From Ancylostoma caninum (lineage: Eukaryota > Nematoda > Chromadorea > Rhabditida > Ancylostomatidae), in assembly GCA_037903475.1 (NCBI GenBank), contig JBAJFG010000643.1, positions 682,001 to 746,000 of the forward strand: a stretch of DNA of 64,000 nt. The letters run 5' to 3'. Below are positions 22,683-35,203 of the stretch, piece after piece; within the stretch, counting starts at the first letter, position 1; the number at the start of each line of letters is the position of its first letter. Made by a program: the position numbers and the translations under genes. The notes beneath the pieces were generated by a model. The model made no database searches and was not told where the DNA came from. It was given only the letters and a program-made list of their open reading frames with translations.

Positions 22683-22858
22683 GGCCCGATGCATCATTAA
22701 GATTACCTAGGGTAAATGTGCTGACGTGAACAACGTGCTGAAATGCCTGTTTGCCCATAAATGACTTTGTCTGTACCCAGCTGCTAGCCATGGGTAATCA
22801 CATTCATGGGTATGAAACTACACCTTTTACAGTCATATAATTTTCCCATGATGCATCC
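22683..22858 (+). repeat. TTACCC family (B), long copy
   Basis: Begins GGCCCGATGCATCATTAAGA, then TTACCTAGGGTAAATGTG. The middle has GTACCCAGCTGCTAGCCATG, and it ends near ATGATGCATCCCC. Confidence 0.65.
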
Positions 22859-25800
22859 CCAGTAAGGAAAGGAATGAAATTTGTTAGAATGCACATCAAG
22901 GAACAAATTAAGCTCAAACTTTATAGTGAAATTTCAAACAAATTGTGGTAGAAGCCGAGTAAAAGGTTACCAAACTACAATTTGCTCATTAGCTAATCCC
23001 GGAACAGCGTACAACCCTTGTTGCTGCACTGCTCTGGGAAAGCGATGTCGGATAGAAGAAAAAACGGCTACATTCTCATCAAAACATGGGGAAAACATAC
23101 CGGAATCTACACCAGTGCTCGAGACAACAGACGCTGGGAATTCAATGTGTTTATGAAGCGAAGTCGATGAGAATTAGGAACTTTTCGAACCAATTTTTAG
23201 CTGAAATCTTCTCAAGTTTCAACTCTTACCCAAACTAATTCCGAAGCGAAGCGATAGAATCTCTGGTTTACCTGGAAATATTCAACGCGTGGGTTTAGCT
23301 AAGCCTGTTCTATTCCGTCTTCAATTATAGACATTTTTCTGAAACAGATGCAAGATTCGAGAAAATTCTCAGAAAAATATGAGTACGTAACTAGGAAAAA
23401 AATGAATGTCTGATTGAAAAACATCATTTTCCGAGCAAATGTTTAAAGTTTCCAGGAGTTTATTACTCTCCACAGGCGAGCGACGGAGTGGGTTGGATTT
23501 AAAGAGCAGTGACAAGCGATTTCCACTGACAAACAGCTCATAGACTGACAAACATATCGAGAGGCTAGTAAGGGATTAGAAACGATGTTTGGAGTGCTGT
23601 CCACAGCAAATCCTGGAACAGCGACTCCTCAGGGAAACGTGGGAGAATCCAGTAATTCTTGCCTCTTCCACGCTGTTTCATCCACCCACGTGACTATCAA
23701 AGATCCGAAGACCTACAAATTTGATTTCCGGCTCAGATTCCCGGCGCCAGCGGCGGCATTTCGCCGCCTCGTGGCTTAAACGGATTAGAGGGGGTCTATG
23801 CCGAAGCCGCAAGTCAACTCGGCCGTTTATCTTCATAAATCACATCGCATAGACTTCTGCTGGCTGGCGGGCTTGATTACACGTGTTCCAGAGAACAAAA
23901 ACAAGACAAAGATGTATGGAAGCAGCAAAGAAAAACCGCATGTACATCTATGGGCTGCATTGAGATTTGTCATAGGAAGAAATGTAAAAATGAATAATGA
24001 AGTCGTAGGCGTGATGGATGAGTTCGAGGGAAGAAAATTCGCACGAAAGGGTGGAAAGCAGCAAGAAAGATGGAATTAGGACCAGTTTTTCCTGAAACTT
24101 AGCGGGCCTTAGAGGAAGATGAAGCAGATTTTTGCCACGTGCCAGGACACGTGCGTGCTTGAGGACTACGCATGTGCAAAGTTCTTGAGCAATACTTCGA
24201 AAAAACTTGTTAAAAAAGACTCGTCAAGGAAAATTATGAAAATTCTTACGTTTCGTTTTGCGTGGTATTTGAATGACATCAGGCAGACACCTTACTCATG
24301 ATGCAAACTCAGGAAATAACAAGTTAGAAATTTTACTTCCTAGTGGGACTGGCTTCCTGGAGCGGAGTTCCTCAAGAGCTAGCCTAGGGATTTATGAGAA
24401 ATTGAGGTATATGGTCTCGAAATTTTACAAAAACGAGTGTGAAAAAGCTACATTAATTGAAAGTTCAATGACTCATTATGGTGATTGGCCATGTTTTCCA
24501 CACCCGTGAGGGAAGGAAAGGAGAAAAAACAAAAAATAGAAGATAAAAGCGTCGATGAGAATTGAACTATGTTTTCAGGAAAAAAGCTCACTCAAAAATG
24601 AGTGAAATTTTCCATAAATGTTGCGTATTCCCTCTTTTAGCTAATTTACTCCAATGTGAAATTCCCAGAATTTCCACAAAGTTGCTAGGTATCCAAGAAT
24701 CTAGGGTATGGAGTGATGCACCTCGGAACGATAAAAAGGCGTGGCTGTGCTCTGATATTGGCTGGTGCGTGAACCAACCAATCGCAGAGCTCGTCGACTT
24801 ATTTGACTCCTACGAAAAGTACTGAAACGTTTAGCTTATTCAGAGGCGTCCGTCCGACTCGAAACGGAGTCAGACCTATGCTGAAATATGAATCAAACCA
24901 GTTACACAAGCACAAAGCTCATATTTTTGCGCTGAACAGCGTCTTATTAGTTTGCTATGGATGCTAGAAATTGTTACGTACACAGGCCAAGCATTTCTCT
25001 AACAGAAAATTTCTCGGGAATGTACTCTAAACGGAGGCAGCGCAGACGCAGATACTATAAAATGACCCTATTTCCTGCCGAAATGAAGTGTCTGGAATGC
25101 AATGCTCAAAGCGAATGACCTTCGGAGAAGTACGAGTACGAGTCGTCGCCGTACCCGAACTCACTTAAGAAAAGTAATCGTTGAAGGGACTGGGCAAACA
25201 CGGCGAGTTTAATGACTCAGGAACCCTGAGGGGAAAACGAACTTTTGAATGAAAATGAGCACAGATCGCACAAAACGTCGTCATTAACTACTGGAAACAG
25301 GTCGAATACGCTTTGAAAGTGGGATAAATGCGAATATTTTGGATTTTTTTGAAAGATTTTCCTCAACATAAGGGACTGACGGTAGAGAAAACGCTATTTA
25401 TCGTTTTTATTAAGGAATCTTCCAGAAAAAGAATAACTAAATGAAGACTTGTCCACTTAACTTTGGTTGACGGAAAAGCGCCTTTTTTCTGAATTTTTTT
25501 CTCAAAATGATCTTTCCGTTGATATTGAATAATCCGTGAATAATCGTATGATCAAAGTATGAAAATTCTCTGCGGAAACAACTCCTTCTTCTGTTTAGAG
25601 CACAGCGGAAGTTTGGCGACATGGAGGTTGACGTGTCCTCAACAGAAGCCTTCACTGAGGGTGCTTCGAAGTAGTGACAGTTTCCGACGTGATGTTTCTG
25701 GACAAATATAACCAAGAGAACAAAGCTATCATGCGTAAAATTGGAGAGAAGAGAAATTTTGGAAGGAAAACTAGCAAAAAACCAAACCGATGAGACCTGG
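22859..25800. other. mostly gene-free stretch
   Basis: CpG-rich coding-like patches occur at 23740-23880 on both strands, without paired splice signals. One CCAAT palindrome copy lies at 24738-24797 and is listed separately. Confidence 0.35.
24738..24797. repeat. CCAAT palindrome family (A), copy 2
   Basis: GTGCTCTGATATTGGCTGGT, a short loop, then ACCAACCAATCGCAGAGCTC. These are inverted arms of about 22 bp with a few mismatches. Confidence 0.75.
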
Positions 25801-25919
25801 ACCTGGATGCATCATTAAGATAACCAAGGGTAGGTGTGTAGACGTCCATGTTAACGACTGGTAAGTTTGTATAGTATCAGCACATTTACCGTGAGTAATA
25901 TCAATGATACATGCGGCCA
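25801..25919. repeat. TTACCC family (B), complete short copy
   Basis: The left arm ACCTGGATGCATCATTAAGA...GGTAGGTGTG is inverted against the right arm CACATTTACCGTGAGTAATA...GATACATGCGGCC. Arms are about 38 bp and total length about 119 bp, the same size class as 21800-21920. Confidence 0.75.
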
Positions 25920-27929
25920 CTGAATAACTTAATGAACCTGAGAAAAACCTTTGCACTATAGTTACCTCCCACGGTAAATCTCTAACCTTGGGTACCCAAG
26001 GGTCATAAGGAGTAGGTTACGTCTCTCGGTCAAAAGTTTACTTTCTAGCAACAACTCCAGTGATAATTCGCTTAAAACAAAACACGATGTTACCCAAGAA
26101 GCGGTTCTTGAGGTCAAATCAGTCCAATTGGGTTATTTTCCAGACACCCCAACTAACCCAGCATAGGAATGAAAGCTGCTCCAATGAAAAATATAAAACC
26201 GACTGAGTCTTTTTTTCGTTCCGATAAACAAACAGAAGTATTGTAAGCCATAAGTGATATTCTATCATAAGGATGAGCCTTCTAAGCAGTCAAAAACACA
26301 CGGAAGCCTGCCAATAGAGCACAAGTGTCTAAGCTGGACAACAAAACAAAAGTCGGCACCAAGTTAAGCTCCGGAGATCTAGTGGTGGAAGTGAGCGATC
26401 GCTGCGCGTGCGGCAAGGGCGATGGACACGGCAAACGAACAAAAACACTCAAAACTATGAGTGCTCAACCTCTACGCAACAATATTTTCATCTACTATTA
26501 ACGTCGTAGAGGACGGGTGGAGTGGGACAATTTGGCAGGGGTGGGATTCCTGGAGAAGAAACTAGGGCTGGAGGAGCTAGCATCGCTGGCAAGTGCATTA
26601 CAGGCTCAAGAATTCCATTAGCAGCACTGGTGAACTTCTAAGCTCGGTATCGTTCCGTTTACCCGGGGTGTACGAGTTCTCCAAGCTATAAAAATTGCCC
26701 AGAAAAGTACCGAAGCTCTGTGATGTGTGATTTTCTATCCCATAGCAGACAGAAGATGGAGTACGCTCTGGGTAAGGAAGGCTGGAAGGAGTTAGCAGTG
26801 GAGCAAACGCTCAGTCAGGTTCCTCGAGAAGCTTTCTACGGATTTGCATGCAATGGATGAGCTTTCTCGGCAAAAATATTCATATTCGCCACTTTTCTGA
26901 GACTTCCCGAACAGGATGTTGGGTCCGATATGGAAATATGCCATAGGAACTACTGAAACGTTTGGGTCTAGGGGGAATTTTGGGAGAACGAGGCTAGAAA
27001 ACGTTGGAAAAGAAGAAATGGGCTGCTCTTAGGAATGTTGAAGCTCATTTTTACTACGTAGTAGACGAGTTTTTCATGTGAAAAAAAGTTGCCTTCTCTT
27101 TTTTCTCCTGCTTCCGCATCTTTGGACGGGGTCGAAATGTCCCAATGGGAGGAACTGAAATGCGCTAGGACAGAAGAAATTTTTAGGGTACAAAAGGCCC
27201 AGAGAAAAGTGAAATAGTTTTAACCATCAGGATGGAATTATCTTCTGGAAGCCTCTAGTTGATAAACCCTTTATGGATAGCTGCCACTGCCGCTGTCCCC
27301 AAGGGTGGACGAATTTCCCGGTAAAATTCGTCACAGAGTTATTTCCGGACGAGTTTTCAGAATTGAAAAGTCATACTAGCCATTTTCTTCATTGTATTCC
27401 TCCGTCTGCAGAGTTAAATAGCGAAATTTCCACGTTTGTGCAGGAGATTCAGCCTATGATGAGGTGAACAATCCAGGATAGGATACTTCAAGCCCTACGA
27501 AGGACCTCATAAGTAACAATTTCTCCTGGAAGTCATCAGTTAGATCAGCTAGAACGCAGTGACATCCCCAGAGACGTCCACGGATTTCCCATGAGAGTTT
27601 CCATTCCAAAAGTAAATTATAAGAAAAAGGAGGCTTAGGAGGCAAAAAATCGCACTGGGGCTGCTCAGGCTCGCTCTGCCCTTGACACTTGTCCTCCAAC
27701 GTTCGGAATGCGGCGATCTTTAACCACTCCACTTACCCGTGACGAATGCTGAGGCGAATATGAATAGCCCGGATGAGTTGTGACAGTTGTGCGGATGAAT
27801 GACGTAACATACGTAGCTTTACCAAGCCGCTGATATCTGATCCATCCGGAGGGCGGTCAATTAACACCTGGCGTGCCTCGGATCTGCTGTCTATTTACAC
27901 CGTGAAAAACTCAAAACAACACCAGTTGA

Positions 27930-27940
27930 CCCCCCCCCCC
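27930..27940. repeat. poly-C tract (11 bp) followed by CA-rich sequence
   Basis: Eleven C, then ACCCCACACACACACACTC. Confidence 0.95.
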
Positions 27941-28328
27941 ACCCCACACACACACACTCAAACACACCTACATTCCGCAGGCGAGAACGTGGTAAAAAAT
28001 TTTGACCCGGGAACTTTCTGACAAAGAGATCTGGATGGGTATGTTCCAAACCAGGATAGGGTTCAAAAATCCGAAAATTCAAATACTCGAAAAAAAAAAC
28101 AGCTTCACGGGCATTCTTCGGCTTTCTTGAGGGTTCTATTGCTCCATCTTTCTCGAACAATCGAATATTCGAGATTCAAGCTTATCTAATATGTCATTAG
28201 ATCCTAACTATTATACAATGTGATATGTAGCACCAGATAACTTAAGCATAAATTCACAAGAAATTTTGTGCAATAATACATATGTAACACTTTATGTAAC
28301 CCTAAATATTACTACCATATGCTTCGGA

Positions 28329-28340
28329 GGGGGGGGGGGG
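28329..28340. repeat. poly-G tract (12 bp)
   Basis: Twelve consecutive G. Confidence 0.95.
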
Positions 28341-28682
28341 CTCAAAACGACTAGGGTAACCCCTCACAAACCTGAGAAAAATTCAAATTTTACAAAAAAA
28401 GTCGACTGAGAATAGATAAAAATATGTCCCTGTGCGTTTCCCCGCCAAAACCCCCGAGAAGTCCTCTAACTCCTCCCAGCAAAAATTATATTTTCCATAG
28501 TACTAATAATATTTTTGGGCACTTCCAAGCATTTTGACGTATGAGCCCGAATTAGTTGGTCGGATCATGGCGACCAGTACATGAGCTGTTTACGAACGCA
28601 CATTTCACGCCACGCATGATTAAAAAAATAGAGTGGTTGGGCAAAAAGCGGAGCGGCACCGTGTGATTGATAGCCGCGCCGA

Positions 28683-28694
28683 GGGGGGGGGGGG
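28683..28694. repeat. poly-G tract (12 bp)
   Basis: Twelve consecutive G, 343 bp after the previous tract. Confidence 0.95.
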
Positions 28695-28783
28695 TGATCC
28701 TAACCCAGCCGGGGGTGGGGGAAAGCGCTGAAGGGCGACGTGCGAATGACATCGGCGTCCGTCACCACACAGCAAGCGCTCAC

Positions 28784-28843
28784 CTCAACCTGGCTGTCGA
28801 CCTGCGTAAGCTGGGTGATGACGTGAGCCGCTGGTGACGACGG
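28784..28843 (-). CDS. candidate small internal exon (60 nt)
   Basis: A 20-codon frame (PSSPAAHVITQLTQVDSQVE) lies between a plausible acceptor, CTGCCACCAG, and a strong donor, GTTGAG|GTGAGC (intron from 28783). Both ends are phase 0. The acceptor's pyrimidine tract is weak, and the open frame extends upstream of it. No family is recognised. Confidence 0.3.
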
Positions 28844-30964
28844 CTGGTGGCAGACACGTGTTTCACGATTTGTGTGAGTGCAGCCAGTTGCAGTTGCAAT
28901 TACATACCTACATGCTTGGGCGAATCGCTGGAAGGTTTTTTTCAGCCCAAAAGGGGAAAAAAGGAGAGGAAGTAGGCAGCTATGGTCGATCCGTGACGTT
29001 TTCATTGATGCTTATGTTGAGCCCTTGATTGCAGGGGCCTGATCCTAACAAGGAGAAGGATGAGAAAGCAGATACAAGGACGTTCTCCTCAAAGGCCGCT
29101 ACTCCAAAATGAACCCATGAGGAAGGGAAATGGACTCCCAAATGTGGAAAACCAGCGAACTTTGGTTTTTGAGATTTATTCTGTATAGAAGTCCGCAGAA
29201 AATTTCCAAATAAACGAAAAAAATCAACAAAGTTAGAAGTGAAAAATCAGTAGGAACTAATAAAATCATCAAAGTCAGATAGTTACCCAGATTTGGTTAG
29301 CTTTGGACCAGTAGGAATGCTGCACCATTGGTTCCTTTCAGCAAAACCAACTTTATCTTTTTTTTATATTTTTTGAAGCCAAGTTGAGCAGTTTTCAACG
29401 AGTCTTGAGTCTAAAACCTTGTCCACTGTAGCCTGAAATTGAAAAAAAAAAACACCTAGAAAGGGCTGGAGTACGTGCGGCAAGGAGAACTAAACTGTCG
29501 CAAAAACAAATATCCAGTAAAAACGGTTCAATGCCCCGGAAAAGTGGAAAACTCCATTCTCCTCCGAAATATTCCAAATTCTCTGGATCACTGCCTGAAA
29601 AACCATTTCATTATCAGTTTTCATCTCCCATGAATGTCTCATTAACCATTTTTGCACAAGGTTCAGGCATAAAGACAATTGCGAGTGCACATGAGCACTT
29701 ACTTACAAGTAAATTTTTCTTAAGGCGTGTGCGGACAAAAAAAAGTAAAGTAGGCATGGCTGGATAAAAATTGCCGGAGGAAAAAATCCAGAAGGCGTTG
29801 CGAGCGTTGAGAAGTTTCGAAAATACGCCAGGGGTCGCAAAGGAATAACAGCGATTAGCCCGAAACCGCTCATTTACTAAACAACAACTCTATGACGTAT
29901 ATACCCAGCGCAACATGGAGAAAATTGTGTGGGAGCAGCGCCTGAAACGTAATTGCTGAGGCTGCTCTAGAGGAAGTGAAGAATTTTCAGAGTTTCAAAC
30001 AAAAAAAATCACTTCGTGAAAGTGCTGTGATTCTTACACTTATTTATTTTTTATAATTCACTCACAAAAATATAGCGTTCTGGTTCTTTCGGATTTTTTA
30101 AACAGAAATTCATTTAGAAAGTCCTATGGACGATTTAAGCACAGTTACTCCATGATTTCTGGATCCCCGAATTCCAGAAGGGCTCAAAGAAAAACTTCAA
30201 GAGAGAAATATTGGCCAAATATTACCTAAGCTCAAGCACTCGAATTGTTCATCTGACTCTTATTCTGACCTTTAAATAGAGTCAATGAGCCTTAGCGAGG
30301 TTCATTCTTATAAGAAGTGTGGATTTTGTGGCATATAGATCAATCTAGCCATCCATCACAACATCAGTCACTCAAAACGCTGAGGTCAGCGATCAAAAAG
30401 CAAAGCGAAGGCCGTTTCTGACACTCAGCGAAGATTCAATTTTCCGCCGCGCTTCCGGATCGTCGTTAGATTTTGATGAGGCAAAATCCGACTGCTCAGA
30501 CCACTCGCTGGGAAAAGAGCATTTATCACGTTCCAAGTGCTTGTAGTGGGAAACAGCACTTGCTCTAGGGTGCACTTCATTCCGGGGAAAGGCTTGCCCC
30601 TAAAAGGGTCGGTGCTAGGGAAGAAAGTAGTAGTCGGATCCAGAATTTCAGTGTGATTCATCGAAACGATATCGCGCCTTACTGACTTAGATCCATGGAC
30701 ACTTAATGTTGAATTCAGGACGTGATCCTGGAAAATCCCCTATAACTCGACAAATAAATGTTCTTGGAAAAGGCTTATTGCTTCATCGCTTCCCTAATAT
30801 GGACGAGTTGTCCAAACACTTAAGGAAGAAACAAAAACAAGTAAATTTTGAACAATCGACTGGTCTCAGTTAGTGATAGCTGTTCCTGATATCGATCGCA
30901 TCCATCAAGTTTTGCCCAAAGAACCAGAGTGATCGGCTAATATCCATCCTTAACCTTTCATGAA

Positions 30965-30975
30965 CCCCCCCCCCC
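30965..30975. repeat. poly-C tract (11 bp)
   Basis: Eleven consecutive C. Confidence 0.95.
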
Positions 30976-31663
30976 TTGGAGCAAAAATGGTGAGAGTGTG
31001 ACCACAAAGTGTGCTGAAAGTCCTAATTCACTCTTTTTCAAAGAGCAGACAAATTATTGAACATGCACATCATTGAACAGCTCCAGACAAAGGAGTTCTT
31101 CCGGCAAGGTTCTTCTCCTATGCAAAGGAAGTGGGTGCAGACGGGGATGATCAAGAAATAAGGTGGAGATACCTTTAGGGTTTTTGTGTTTTATTAGGAA
31201 AGAAATATGAAAATTTCTCATCGAACAGATGGGATCGAGAGCCCAGGGAAGGTGAAGAATTCAAAAATTTGGATACAGGTACTATCAATTCCGGTAATTT
31301 TTGTTGGACCCGTTCCAAATTCCAATCTGGAAGAGGTAGGCATAGTCATGTTGCCCTAATTAGATTGGCTAATGTCCAAGATTATGAATAATATGATTAT
31401 GCGTCGAATAAGAGGCCGTCTGTGCAGTCTACACAAGAAACGTTCAATTATGACAGTTTTCCCAGTAATCTATTACGGATAATTCCCCGTAGGGAAAGAT
31501 CGCACTCATTATCAAACCCATGGCCATTATTTTTAGTAGCTTTTCATGGTTTCCAACGAAGAAACTCGTGAAAAATGTCACTATACGCACAGAGACACAC
31601 ATTCTACAGTGAAAGCATGGTCTAGAACTCCACATTCTTTGAAAAGGTCGTCCACGTAAACGT

Positions 31664-31675
31664 CCCCCCCCCCCC
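31664..31675. repeat. poly-C tract (12 bp)
   Basis: Twelve consecutive C. Confidence 0.95.
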
Positions 31676-32821
31676 GCTTACGATCAACCAAGCAAAAAAG
31701 CGAATTCGCTGGTGAACGCTCATGGAGCCAAATCTGGCGATGTTGAATGCACTAACGTCTATTCGTGGCTTACGACACCTCTGTGTACGCTGAAAATTGC
31801 CTACTAGAACCGGAAATGTTGTTTTTGCCAAACTTATGAACCCATGAACAATTTCCTCACCGGCGTGTAACGTGGCAAACGTGAAAGTCGAAAATTCCAA
31901 CGTGACGTCATAGGTTGTTGTTGATGAAGTAATTGGGTAGAAATTCTGATTAGTCTAAATTTATTGTGGTAGGAATAAGGCTAACCGTGATATCAGGGAA
32001 CAATTTTTTAACGAGGAAATGTGACATCAAAGAAATTCCGAGGTGATTTTCCACAGTATGTCGCCGCACAGTCATTGTCGGATCGAGGCAAGAATTTCGA
32101 TTAAAGAAAGAGTTCCAGTGTTTCTTATAAAAAATAATTCTGAATTTCTCCCAGGTTCAGAAGAGTTCCTTTCACTATTCCCCTCCTCTACCGTCTATTG
32201 AAAAAAGGAACTTCAAAAAAAAAAAAGAATATGAGGGATTTTAAGTTCTCCAGTGTGGAAGAACTGGGATGCTCTCTCCCCCATCAGCTTTTTTTCAAAA
32301 CATTTTGATTTTTTTCTATTTTTTACAACTGTATGACGGGTCAATGACACTCCTTCCGGTGCATGAAATGAAGAACGTGGGCTCAAATAAACCTAAAAAT
32401 GAAAAGGGTCCACATAAATATTGGCTTCAACCCTTAAAAAGTTGGCGTCCAGGTACTTACTTTAACATTACTTCTTAGTACTATTACCTACTACTACTAC
32501 TATGATGATATTATTACTTCCTCTTATTACATTACTACAGTGTAATATCATTATCGCAGAAACTGTCACCCTGCTCAAAGCTTGGATATATTTTCTCGCA
32601 GCACAATAATTAAGGTTTGAAGAAACATAGTGGAGCCAGGAGCTATTGATTTTTCATACTGTAGCGTGCTGATTGGTTAGTTCTTTCTACAGTCTACCGC
32701 CAACCGTAGATGAAGACCTATCCATTCGGGATTGGTCAGAGTCCACGAATCGATGGATAGAAACAAATGAAAATTGAAAAAAAAACAATGCGGAGTACGG
32801 TGAAAAGATCGGAGAATTTAC

Positions 32822-33069
32822 TGGTCCGTAAACTTGCGTGGTTCCTGAGACCGCACGGCAATTCGGAAGGTAGCGAGCTGATCGACGATGGCCAATCACG
32901 AGGTGTGCATGTGTGCACGAAGAGAGGTGTTTGGAGGAGGGCTGGTGGTGCTCGACGACGGCCGTCCACTTCCGATCCGACACCCGAAAGCGCTGAGCCG
33001 TGTCGGATATGGGCCGCGGCTGGCTGTGCGTGAGCCCGCGGCCGTTTAGGTTCTCGAAGTCCACAACAC
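32822..33069 (-). CDS. candidate exon 2 of an uncharacterised gene
   Basis: Starts after a pyrimidine-rich acceptor (CCCTCCCTGCTCCAG, ending 33070). It is open for 82 codons to a plausible donor, ACGGACCA|GTAAAT (intron from 32821). The peptide is hydrophilic and includes VVDFENLNGRGLTHSQPRPI and, later, FRVSDRKWTAVVEHHQPSS. The start phase matches the end phase of the upstream candidate exon across a 64-nt intron, a typical nematode intron size. No domain is recognised, and an earlier donor is possible. Confidence 0.45.
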
Positions 33070-33133
33070 CTGGAGCAGGGAGGGGAGGGCAACTCCTCCC
33101 TACCACATCTCTTAAGCACCTTATTTGGCTTAC

Positions 33134-33158
33134 TAGGTGCCTTAGGGCCATTAGTCAT
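33134..33158 (-). CDS. candidate exon 1 (start) of the same uncharacterised gene
   Basis: ATG at 33158 gives M-T-N-G-P-K-A-P plus one nucleotide, then a strong donor A|GTAAGC (intron 33133-33070). Joining to the next exon completes a Ser codon and keeps the frame, for 91 codons in total. The frame is also open upstream to a TGA near 33250, so the exon could begin earlier with an unseen acceptor. Confidence 0.4.
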
Positions 33159-35203
33159 TGATGGAATATCCCTATTCGTCTCCACGACGTGACTGATGCT
33201 GTTTCTTCGGTGTCTTCCTGTGTTTGCTGCTGTTGCTGATCCCGCCAAGCATCAACGAAGCCACATCGAGCCATTCCTGGCTAATACAAGGCATTTGTCA
33301 TCCAGCTACCAGACGTGGATTAGCGGAGTTGGGAACGATGCGGTGTCTGGGAGCGCCGGCCGTCTCGGCAAGCTAAGAACACTTTGAAAAAACAGCCGGA
33401 TTGCGTTACAATCTTAGTAGAAATTCATTTTCCAGAGAAGTGCAAGCAGGGGACCTGCCATCCAATCTCGCATATTTCTTGTGTACCGTCGAAGGAAAAA
33501 AAAAACAAAATTGATGGGACAAATGAGAAAAATCCACAGATGAGGAGGACTTCCTCAACTGTGAAAGTTATGTACACAGATGAGAGATCAGTCTACAAAT
33601 GAAGGATATAAAAGTTGCAGATACCATGACTTCAAAGCAATCTGTATAGAATAATATGCTAGGCTCATTGTACTCTGAATACTCATACATATTTTTTACC
33701 ACACACATCTATTCAAGACCATGCCCATCACGTAATTTTTCGACACTTCCCTTCGGTTTCCTGTTCACTTTTCTTTCAGAAATATATTGTTTCGTACTGT
33801 AATCAACTCCTTGTTTTCTTCAGGATATCCTCATTGTGTAAACAATTAGGATCTAAGTAAATAAAAATAAACTTTGTTCGTTCAATATATGGATGTTCCT
33901 GTGTAAATTCCCTAGGATTTCAAAGAAGGCAGCGAATTTTTGAGTAACATCGGTAAAAATTCGCAGAAATCGTGCATTTTCAGAACGCGAAAGGACCCAC
34001 TTACACTCGGGTGGATTTCGAGTAAATTTAGGATTTCTCCATGCAAGATCCGGGTCAAATCAATTCATTTTCCCACCTAAATTCCCACAATTTAACCCAG
34101 AACTCAGCCTTCAAACGACAACCGAGGATCACCAGAATATGGATAATAAAGGTGGATACAGGGGGAGAGGGTGAGGGGTAGGTGGACTGACCGAACTGTG
34201 TATTCGCCTTGGAAACATCTTGAATTTAAATATTAACAAACTAAAAAATCGAGAATTTCAATCGAAATAGATATCATCATTACATAGCCACTGTTCTGCA
34301 TGCGCACACGTGAGTTGTCGTGAAATTTCTCTCTTGGGAGAAATTGACGGAGAGAAGGTCTCTCTCTCTTTTTCTTTTCTCTTTCCGACTTTCTCGTTAT
34401 CCTATCTCCATATCTATGCCGGCAAAAAATCTTGGGAAAGGGTAACTACTTCAGCAAAGATACACCACCTCGTATTTACCTTATCTAGAAATTTCCACCC
34501 TTCAACAAAAGATTGAAGTTGCTTGAAAGCTGCAGTTCTATTCCTGATTTCCCTGAACACTTGACGATTTTTCCCAAGGCACTAATTTGAAACCAAATAA
34601 TCACACCATGAGATTTTGGTGGAATGCTCCCAGAATAGATCCAACGGAAGAGAAAGATCACGTAAGCTATTCAAAGCAAAAATTAATATCTCTACACATT
34701 CGACTAACCGTGACGGGCAGCGGAGCCAAGCGTAACGTGGACTGAATGGGGCTCCAGTGTGTTCTTTGAGCTCCAGGAATTGGAAGAAAATAAAAATTGG
34801 TTGACTTATGAGGGGTTTGGCAAGCATTTCTCAAGGAAACAAATCCAGGAAATGTTCCTGAAGTGGAAATGAGCTTATCTTTTGTTGCCCCAGAAAAGGG
34901 GCGCTCCCTTGCGTCATCCAGGAATTTCTGACTCCCGAAAGTGACAAGCCGAGCGGCACGTGATTCCCCCTAATTGCTGCTTACGTCGCCTTCTGGCAGA
35001 GGTGTATCCCGAAAAAAAAAACAAAACCTGCCAGCTTATCTTCCTGGAATGTGCGACGTCCATTAGGGTCACGCTGGCTGCTGCCGTCAGCACCAGCAGA
35101 TAACGGCTATCTATCAGCCCGCGGAGAGGTCATAAGGGTAAGGCGCGAAATAGCCTCTAAGCATTTTTAGTGGTCCGCGGACGTCTGCGGATGCCCCTAG
35201 TGT
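33159..35203. other. gene-free stretch
   Basis: Nothing supported. A coding-like patch at 35040-35150 is open on both strands but lacks a clean acceptor. Confidence 0.35.

Larger units (their letters stand above)
25920..28783. other. gene-free stretch
   Basis: No supported exon. There are poly-C/CA sequence at 27930-27960 and a poly-G tract at 28329-28340. Paired GGACGAATTT and GGACGAGTTT motifs lie at 27305 and 27348. Confidence 0.35.
28850..32820. other. gene-free stretch
   Basis: About 4 kb without a supported exon. It holds poly-C tracts at 30965-30975 and 31664-31675, a TAC/TTA-rich stretch at 32476-32540, and a CCAAT/ATTGG-bearing stretch at 32650-32750 that may be a much-decayed family A copy. 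Confidence 0.35.

Noticed and set aside
35100..35200. Spliced plus-strand model linking 35.05-35.13 kb to the 35.2-kb frame
   Set aside because: The implied intron would be about 33 nt, shorter than nematode introns normally are, and the first segment lacks an acceptor.
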